DNA of 5,000 nt, from positions 1 to 5,000 of the forward strand of contig NZ_PEGG01000060.1 of the NCBI RefSeq assembly GCF_002737765.1. Direction: 5' to 3'. This document shows, piece after piece, positions 1 to 5,000 of the stretch (positions are counted from its first letter, which is position 1; the number at the start of each line of letters is the position of its first letter). The notes under the pieces were generated by a model, which saw nothing but the letters and a program-made list of their open reading frames with translations, was not told where the DNA came from and ran no database searches. Source of the stretch: Caulobacter sp. B11 (GTDB lineage: Bacteria; Pseudomonadota; Alphaproteobacteria; Caulobacterales; Caulobacteraceae). Made by a program: the position numbers and the translations under genes.

Positions 1-273
1 ATCCTCGACGACCAGCCCCAGGCCTGGAGCGTGACCTCCCTGACCGACCTGACCCCGGCCGCCTTCGCGCCGGTGTTCGCGGCCGGCGGCGCGGTCGAGT
101 TCGTGCTCCTGGGCATGGGCCTGAACAACGCCTTGCCGCCGCGCGAGGTTCGCGACGCCTTGAAGGACGCCGGCCTGGGTCTTGAGTTCATGAGCACGCG
201 AGCCGCCGCGCGCACCTATAACGTGTTGGCCAGCGAAGGCCGGCGCCTGGCTGCGGCCCTGATCGCCGTCTGA
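1..273 (+). CDS. Mth938-like (DUF498) domain protein, NDUFAF3-related, 3' part only
   Basis: The frame is open from the first base and ends at TGA 271-273, so the 5' end lies outside the window; 90 residues are visible. The GTG at codon 11 is not taken as the start because the preceding residues (ILDDQPQAWS) read as normal coding sequence. The end matches the C-terminal half of the Mth938/DUF498 fold: a strand and turn (EFVLLGMG, residues 33-40), a helix (PPREVRDALKDAGLG), then the family signature 'FMSTRAAARTYNVLASEGRR' followed by AAALIAV. The family includes mitochondrial NDUFAF3, which acts in complex I assembly; in bacteria its biochemical role is not settled. In many alphaproteobacteria this gene lies close to secD/secF, which would be upstream of this window, but that cannot be seen here. 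No enzymatic residues can be assigned. The family call is confident; the function in this organism is inferred. Confidence 0.85.
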   Translation: MLDDQPQAWSVTSLTDLTPAAFAPVFAAGGAVEFVLLGMGLNNALPPREVRDALKDAGLGLEFMSTRAAARTYNVLASEGRRLAAALIAV

Positions 274-293
274 GGCGCGCGCCTTCCGCCCCT

Positions 294-310
294 CCGCAAT
301 ACCCGCAATA
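294..310. repeat. 8-bp direct repeat CCGCAATA, two copies
   Basis: CCGCAATA occurs at 294-301 and again at 303-310, with one base between copies, in the gap upstream of the PuuD-like gene. The copies are 9 bp apart start to start, slightly less than one helical turn. They lie just upstream of the promoter candidate at 321-349, so they could be an operator, but nothing in the sequence names a regulator. Chance is possible for an 8-mer. Confidence 0.4.
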
Positions 311-320
311 TTTGTAGCTA

Positions 321-349
321 TTTTCCGACTCTTCGAACGGTCCTATACC
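321..349 (+). promoter_or_regulatory. Candidate promoter of the PuuD-like gene
   Basis: The best -10-like element is CCTATACC (342-349), which fits most of the Caulobacter-type GCTANAWC core. A poor -35 (TTTTCC, 321-326) lies 17 bp upstream of the TATACC hexamer at 344-349. The region is locally AT-richer than its surroundings. A start of transcription near 356 would give a leader of about 25 nt. The -35 is weak, so this is only a candidate. Confidence 0.3.
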
Positions 350-368
350 TGCGCCTCACGTTTGGGCT

Positions 369-374
369 GAGGGG
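369..374 (+). promoter_or_regulatory. Shine-Dalgarno site of the PuuD-like gene
   Basis: GAGGGG lies 8 nt before the ATG at 383, a standard spacing, and supports that start. Confidence 0.7.
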
Positions 375-382
375 CAGAAAAC

Positions 383-994
383 ATGGCCGCGCTACTATCG
401 AACTTCCGCAATACCTTCATCGTCAGCAGCATCTTGGCGCTGGTGATGATCGCCGGCTATTTCATGCACGCTGGTGGCGGGCTGGTCTTCTTCGAGGCGG
501 TGTACCGCTTCCTGCACGTATTCTTCGGCATCCTTTGGATCGGCCTGCTGTACTATTTCAACTTCGTCCAGATCCGCGTCATGCCGCAGATCCCGGCCGA
601 ACTGAAGCCGGCGGTCAGCAAGTACATCGCGCCCGAGGCCCTGTTCTGGTTCCGCTGGGCGGCCCTCGCCACCTGGGTGATGGGCGTGATCCTGGCCATC
701 AGCCGCAACTATTTCGTCGAGGCATTCACCCTGGGCCTGGCCGGCGGCTTCACGCCTTCGGTCGACGCCCGCTACACCTTCATCGGCACCGGCATGTGGC
801 TGGCCACGATCATGTTCATCAATGTCTGGGGCGTGATCTGGCCCAACCAGAAGCGGGCCCTGGGCATCGTTGAAGCCGACGCCGACACCAAGGCCAAGTC
901 GGCCCGCACCGCCATGCTGTTTTCGCGCATCAACACCCTGCTCAGCCTGCCGATGCTGGCCACGATGGCGATGAACCAGACGCTGTTCGGCTAA
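383..994 (+). CDS. PuuD/urate hydroxylase N-terminal family membrane protein, no cytochrome c domain
   Basis: This 203-residue integral membrane protein has five likely transmembrane helices at about residues 11-29, 34-62, 86-108, 131-153 and 178-198. The short loops carry basic residues (R65, K75, K80, K157, R158). It resembles the membrane domain of the PuuD family (urate oxidase N-terminal, PF06181/DUF989), with the typical segment 'YRFLHVFFGILWIGLLYYFN' (residues 41-60) and 'FINVWGVIWPNQ' (145-156). H29 and H45 lie at or in helices 1 and 2 and are possible metal or haem ligands. Full-length PuuD is a cytochrome c urate oxidase roughly twice this length, with a C-terminal CXXCH domain. That domain is absent here, and no CXXCH occurs in this protein. 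No other purine-degradation gene is visible. The gene sits between homologues of two complex I assembly factors, so a respiratory role is as plausible as urate oxidation. The start is supported by GAGGGG 8 nt upstream. The family call is good; the substrate is unknown. Confidence 0.8.
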   Translation: MAALLSNFRNTFIVSSILALVMIAGYFMHAGGGLVFFEAVYRFLHVFFGILWIGLLYYFNFVQIRVMPQIPAELKPAVSKYIAPEALFWFRWAALATWVMGVILAISRNYFVEAFTLGLAGGFTPSVDARYTFIGTGMWLATIMFINVWGVIWPNQKRALGIVEADADTKAKSARTAMLFSRINTLLSLPMLATMAMNQTLFG

Positions 995-1005
995 GCCGTT
1001 CGGCT
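985..1005. repeat. Direct repeat GTTCGGCT with small overlapping palindromes
   Basis: GTTCGGCT occurs at 985-992 (the last codons of the PuuD-like gene) and at 998-1005. Between and across the copies, AGCCG (994-998) can pair with either CGGCT, giving small alternative hairpins over the stop codon. The element is short and may be a local duplication without a function. Confidence 0.35.
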
Positions 1006-1021
1006 GAAAATCAGATATGGG

Positions 1022-1053
1022 AAGGGCCCGCCAGGCTTCGGCGGGCCCTTTTC
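1022..1053 (+). terminator. Strong intrinsic terminator after the PuuD-like gene
   Basis: AAGGGCCCGCC (1022-1032) pairs perfectly with GGCGGGCCCTT (1040-1050): an 11-bp GC-rich stem with a 7-nt loop (AGGCTTC), running into TTTT (1049-1052). It sits 28 nt after the TAA of the upstream gene, the expected place. It ends only 10 nt before the ATG of the next gene. Confidence 0.88.
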
Positions 1054-1062
1054 GTTGAGACC

Positions 1063-1761
1063 ATGACCGACACCGAAACCCTCGACGATCTCGTCCGCCG
1101 CGTCGATCCAGACCGCTGGTTGGCTAGCCGGTTCATCGCCGATCCCGCCGCCCGCGGCGACGTGATCGCCCTGACCGCCTTCAACTACGAGCTGGCCCGC
1201 GTGGCTGGCGGGGTCACGAACGCCCTGATGGGTGAGATCCGCCTGACCTGGTGGCGCGAGGCGATGGACGAGCTGGCCCTCGGCAAGGCGCCGCGCAAGC
1301 ATCCCACGGTCGAGGCCGTGGCGGCCGCCGACCTGGATCCTGTGGCCCTGGCGGCCATGGCCGAGGCGCGCCTGTCCGACCTTGATGAGGCGCCCCTGGC
1401 CGACGAGGCGCGGGTGCTGGCCTATGTCGACGCCACGGCCGGGGCCTGGGCGGTGCTGGTGGCGCGACGGCTGGACCCGTCCTCCGATCCTCACGCAGTC
1501 AAGGGCGCGGCCCGGGCCTATGGCCTGGCCGGTCTGTCGCGCCTACAGCGCTTGCCGCCGGCCTGGACGCAAGCTGAAGTGTCGGCGCGCGTCGCCGCCC
1601 AGCTTCGCCTGGCGCGGACCGAGGCGCGCGGCCTGCCGATCGCCGCCTTTCCCGCCGTGGCCACGGCGGCCCTGGCCCGGGGGCTGGTCGCCGGCCGGGC
1701 CCCGTCCGAACTCGAAAAAAAGGCCCGCCTCACCTGGTCGGTGGCGACGGGCCGGCTTTGA
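1063..1761 (+). CDS. Squalene/phytoene-synthase-fold protein, NDUFAF6-like, probably non-catalytic
   Basis: This 232-residue protein has the trans-isoprenyl diphosphate synthase head-to-head fold (PF00494), near the lower end of the family's length. The N-terminus DPDRWLASRF (15-24) is typical of the alphaproteobacterial branch. Residues 38-71 (TAFNYELARV...GEIRLTWWREAMDEL) closely resemble the matching part of human NDUFAF6 as I recall it (AFNVELAQV...GLMRMQFW). True synthases carry an Asp-rich DxxxD motif in this helix; here it reads YELARVAGG with no Asp. The second motif, expected near residues 149-162, is ARAYGLAGLSRLQ, again with no Asp. The conserved late segment LPIAAFPAVATAALA (191-205) resembles VKAFPAFLQTVSL of NDUFAF6. 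Carotenoid or hopanoid synthesis is therefore unlikely; a role linked to respiratory complex I assembly is the better inference. The ATG at 1063 is the first possible start in the frame, but its ribosome site is poor (GAG, 3 nt upstream). The 3' end overlaps the convergent peptidase gene's likely terminator. Confidence 0.82.
   Translation: MTDTETLDDLVRRVDPDRWLASRFIADPAARGDVIALTAFNYELARVAGGVTNALMGEIRLTWWREAMDELALGKAPRKHPTVEAVAAADLDPVALAAMAEARLSDLDEAPLADEARVLAYVDATAGAWAVLVARRLDPSSDPHAVKGAARAYGLAGLSRLQRLPPAWTQAEVSARVAAQLRLARTEARGLPIAAFPAVATAALARGLVAGRAPSELEKKARLTWSVATGRL
1715..1753 (-). terminator. Intrinsic terminator of the S9 peptidase gene, inside the convergent gene
   Basis: Read on the minus strand, GGCCCG (1753-1748) pairs with CGGGCC (1727-1722), which is followed directly by seven T (1721-1715). 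Inside the loop CACC/GGTG (1743-1740 with 1734-1731) can add a second short stem. It lies about 43 nt beyond the TAG of the S9 peptidase gene and is the clearest terminator-like signal downstream of it. It is fully contained in the last 16 codons of the oppositely oriented NDUFAF6-like gene. The internal loop makes the stem imperfect. Confidence 0.65.
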
Positions 1762-1767
1762 TGACCT

Positions 1768-1792
1768 GAGCGCTCCCGGGCGGGGAGGGCTC
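1768..1792. terminator. Imperfect hairpin between the convergent genes
   Basis: GAGC-G-CTCCC (1768-1777) pairs with GGGAG-G-GCTC (1783-1792), giving 9 bp with one G-G mismatch and a 5-nt loop. There is no good T-run on either side, so it could help end transcription of the NDUFAF6-like gene or be a 3'-end stabilising structure. This is a weak call. Confidence 0.3.
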
Positions 1793-1795
1793 CGC

Positions 1796-3871
<2,076 letters not shown>

Positions 3872-3879
3872 CGAAGGCG

Positions 3880-3885
3880 TTTCCT
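3880..3885 (-). promoter_or_regulatory. Shine-Dalgarno site of the S9 peptidase gene
   Basis: On the minus strand AGGAAA lies 8 nt before the ATG at 3871. It would be inside the coding region if the TTG at 3892 were used, so it decides the start in favour of the ATG. With that start the signal peptide also has the usual short basic N-region (MTKTLR). Confidence 0.65.
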
Positions 3886-3996
3886 GTTTCAACGCGTAAA
3901 AGCGCCGGCAGCCTAGCGAGGGCGTGCGCCCGATGCCAGGGGTTGAGGTCCATTCGTGCGCGAGGCGTTCCCGTGGCGCGCGAGAGGCATGGAATT

Positions 3997-4035
3997 CACC
4001 TTTCCTGAACGTTGAAAGCTGTTTTTTTTCAGGTG
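3997..4035. repeat. AT-rich inverted repeat with T8 run in the divergent intergenic region
   Basis: CCTGAA (4004-4009) is inverted as TTCAGG (4028-4033), and CACC (3997-4000) matches GGTG (4032-4035) as an alternative outer pairing. Inside lie the palindrome AACGTT (4008-4013), a CTTTC/GAAAG pair (4000-4004, 4014-4018) and eight T (4022-4029). It stands between the start of the S9 peptidase gene and the lpxC promoter candidate. It could be a regulator site, an AT-rich upstream element, or a weak plus-strand terminator (5-bp CTTTC stem plus T8). No family can be named. The remainder of the 289-bp gap, apart from the lpxC signals, shows nothing I can name. Confidence 0.4.
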
Positions 4036-4069
4036 CTTAGTAGGGTAACAATCCGAAACAGGACTTGCT

Positions 4070-4098
4070 TTGCCGCGCCGCAACATCGTCTCTAAATG
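4070..4098 (+). promoter_or_regulatory. Candidate housekeeping promoter of lpxC
   Basis: TTGCCGC (4070-4076) and TCTAAATG (4091-4098) are separated by 14 bp. This fits the published Caulobacter sigma-73 pattern TTGACGS-N10-14-GCTANAWC with one mismatch in the -35 and two in the -10. Transcription would begin near 4105, leaving a leader of roughly 56 nt before the lpxC GTG. It is the best promoter match in the window. Confidence 0.5.
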
Positions 4099-4149
4099 GT
4101 ACACGGGGCGAGAAGGCGGTGGTCTAGCGCCGTCCTCGAGTAGCGAAGT

Positions 4150-4154
4150 AAGGG
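4150..4154 (+). promoter_or_regulatory. Shine-Dalgarno site of lpxC
   Basis: AAGGG lies 6 nt before the GTG at 4161. An in-frame TAA (4149-4151) overlaps it, so no start further upstream is possible; the site and the stop together fix GTG 4161 as the start. Confidence 0.7.
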
Positions 4155-4160
4155 TTCCAC

Positions 4161-5000
4161 GTGTCGGTTTCGGCTCATTATCAGCATACGGTCGCCGGGC
4201 CAGTGATCTTCGCCGGCATCGGCCTGCACACCGGCGAGCACGTCCGCGTGGCGGTGCGTCCGGCGGCGGCCGACGCCGGGGTGCTGTTCGTCCGCACGGA
4301 CGTCACCGACCGTGACAACCGCGTGCCCGTGACGGCCGACGCCGTCTGCCAGACCCAACTGGGCACCGTCATCAACAACGCCGCCGACGTGCGCGTCTCG
4401 ACCATCGAGCATCTGATGGCCGCCCTGGCCGCCCTGTCGATCGACAATTGCGTCGTCGAACTGGACGGTCCGGAAGTGCCGATCATGGATGGCTCCTCCG
4501 AGCCTTTCGTGCAGATTCTCGACCGGGCCGGCCGCCGCCGCCAGGACGTTCACCGCCGTTACATTGAAATCCTCGCCCCGATCGTGGTCGAGGAGGGCGA
4601 CAAGCTGGCCAGCCTGACGCCGTCCGACCGTTTCGAGGTCGCCTTCGAGATCGACTTCACCAGCCAAGCCATCGGCCACCAGCGCGTCGACTTGGTCATC
4701 GACGAGGACAGCTTCCGCGAGGAACTGTCCAACTGCCGGACCTTCGGCTTCGTGCGCGATGTCGAGGCCCTGCGCGCCATCGGCCTGGCCCGTGGCGGCT
4801 CGATGGACAACGCCGTGGTCATCGACGGCGACCGGATCCTCAATCCCGAAGGCCTGCGGCGTCCTGACGAATTCGTGCGCCACAAGGCGCTGGACGCGAT
4901 CGGCGATCTCTATGTGCTCGGCTCGCCGATCATTGGCCGTTTCGAAGGCGTCCTGGCCGGCCACGGCCTGAACAACGCCGTCGTTCGCGCCCTGCTGGCC
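4161..5000 (+). CDS. lpxC: UDP-3-O-acyl-N-acetylglucosamine deacetylase, 5' part (280 codons)
   Basis: LpxC is the cytoplasmic zinc deacetylase for the committed step of lipid A synthesis. It removes acetate from UDP-3-O-acyl-GlcNAc. The visible 280 residues cover most of the enzyme (about 300 residues in the family); the gene runs off the window and its stop is not seen. Hallmarks are VIFAGIGLHTGEHVRV (15-30), STIEHLMAALA (80-90) with general base E83 and zinc ligand H84, and IMDGSSEPF (108-116). Further on are SNCRTFGFVRD (190-200), FVRHKALDAIGD (238-249) with zinc ligands H241 and D245 plus K242, and AGHGLNN (266-272) with catalytic H268. All the zinc-binding and catalytic residues known from E. 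coli LpxC are present. The start is GTG, with AAGGG 6 nt upstream and an in-frame stop just before. It is divergent from the S9 peptidase gene and probably has its own promoter at 4070-4098. Nothing is odd apart from the cut 3' end. Confidence 0.97.
   Translation, partial: MSVSAHYQHTVAGPVIFAGIGLHTGEHVRVAVRPAAADAGVLFVRTDVTDRDNRVPVTADAVCQTQLGTVINNAADVRVSTIEHLMAALAALSIDNCVVELDGPEVPIMDGSSEPFVQILDRAGRRRQDVHRRYIEILAPIVVEEGDKLASLTPSDRFEVAFEIDFTSQAIGHQRVDLVIDEDSFREELSNCRTFGFVRDVEALRAIGLARGGSMDNAVVIDGDRILNPEGLRRPDEFVRHKALDAIGDLYVLGSPIIGRFEGVLAGHGLNNAVVRALLA

Noticed and set aside
273..284. 12-bp palindrome AGGCGCGCGCCT after the Mth938-like stop codon as a terminator
   Set aside because: A self-complementary CG run leaves little loop, and there is no T-run after it. 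Such palindromes are common in GC-rich DNA.
3872..3892. TTG at 3892 as start of the S9 peptidase (adds seven residues)
   Set aside because: The only good ribosome site lies inside this extension, 8 nt before the ATG at 3871. The extension also puts an acidic stretch (MKQETPS) before the signal peptide.
3910..3945. Sigma-54-like TGGCAT or GCTAGG -10 element for the peptidase gene on the minus strand
   Set aside because: The TGGCAT has no TTGC partner at the right spacing, and GCTAGGCT fits the housekeeping -10 in only its first part with no -35. No promoter could be supported for this gene.
3913..4315. Small open frames in the peptidase/lpxC intergenic region (3913-4104 minus, 4070-4315 plus)
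   Set aside because: They have no ribosome sites or recognisable domains. The plus-strand one overlaps the promoter candidate and the lpxC start in another frame.
4092..4964. A 290-codon minus-strand open frame across lpxC
   Set aside because: It is antisense to a fully conserved lpxC and contains no recognisable protein features.

Overview
This 5 kb window looks like ordinary chromosome from a GC-rich alphaproteobacterium, most likely of the Caulobacterales (Caulobacter/Phenylobacterium type). The reasons are strong GC bias at third codon positions, long spurious antisense reading frames, a housekeeping-type promoter match of the Caulobacter kind upstream of lpxC, and the gene families present. 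The placement is inferred from style and families, not from a database match.

Layout, left to right. (1) Positions 1-273 hold the 3' end of a Mth938-like (DUF498) protein, the bacterial relative of mitochondrial complex I assembly factor NDUFAF3. (2) A 109-bp gap carries a short palindrome, an 8-bp direct repeat and a weak promoter candidate. (3) Positions 383-994 encode a five-helix membrane protein of the PuuD/urate hydroxylase N-terminal family without the cytochrome c tail. It is followed by a strong intrinsic terminator at 1022-1053. (4) Positions 1063-1761 encode a squalene/phytoene-synthase-fold protein resembling NDUFAF6; it lacks both Asp-rich catalytic motifs. (5) A convergent minus-strand gene, 1796-3871, encodes a secreted S9-family dipeptidyl peptidase. 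Its likely terminator lies inside the 3' end of the NDUFAF6-like gene. (6) A 289-bp divergent intergenic region holds an AT-rich inverted repeat with a T8 run and a good promoter candidate. (7) From 4161 to the window end lies lpxC, starting at GTG and cut off by the window edge.

How they relate. The two putative complex I assembly-factor homologues flank the small PuuD-like membrane protein on the same strand, which hints at a shared role in respiratory-chain biogenesis. This is an inference. The S9 peptidase (periplasmic peptide degradation) and lpxC (the committed step of lipid A synthesis) are separate transcription units, divergently oriented. I see no mobile element, CRISPR array, RNA gene or defence system. 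I found no clearly new system; the most interesting points are the assembly-factor neighbourhood and the unusual placement of the two terminators.
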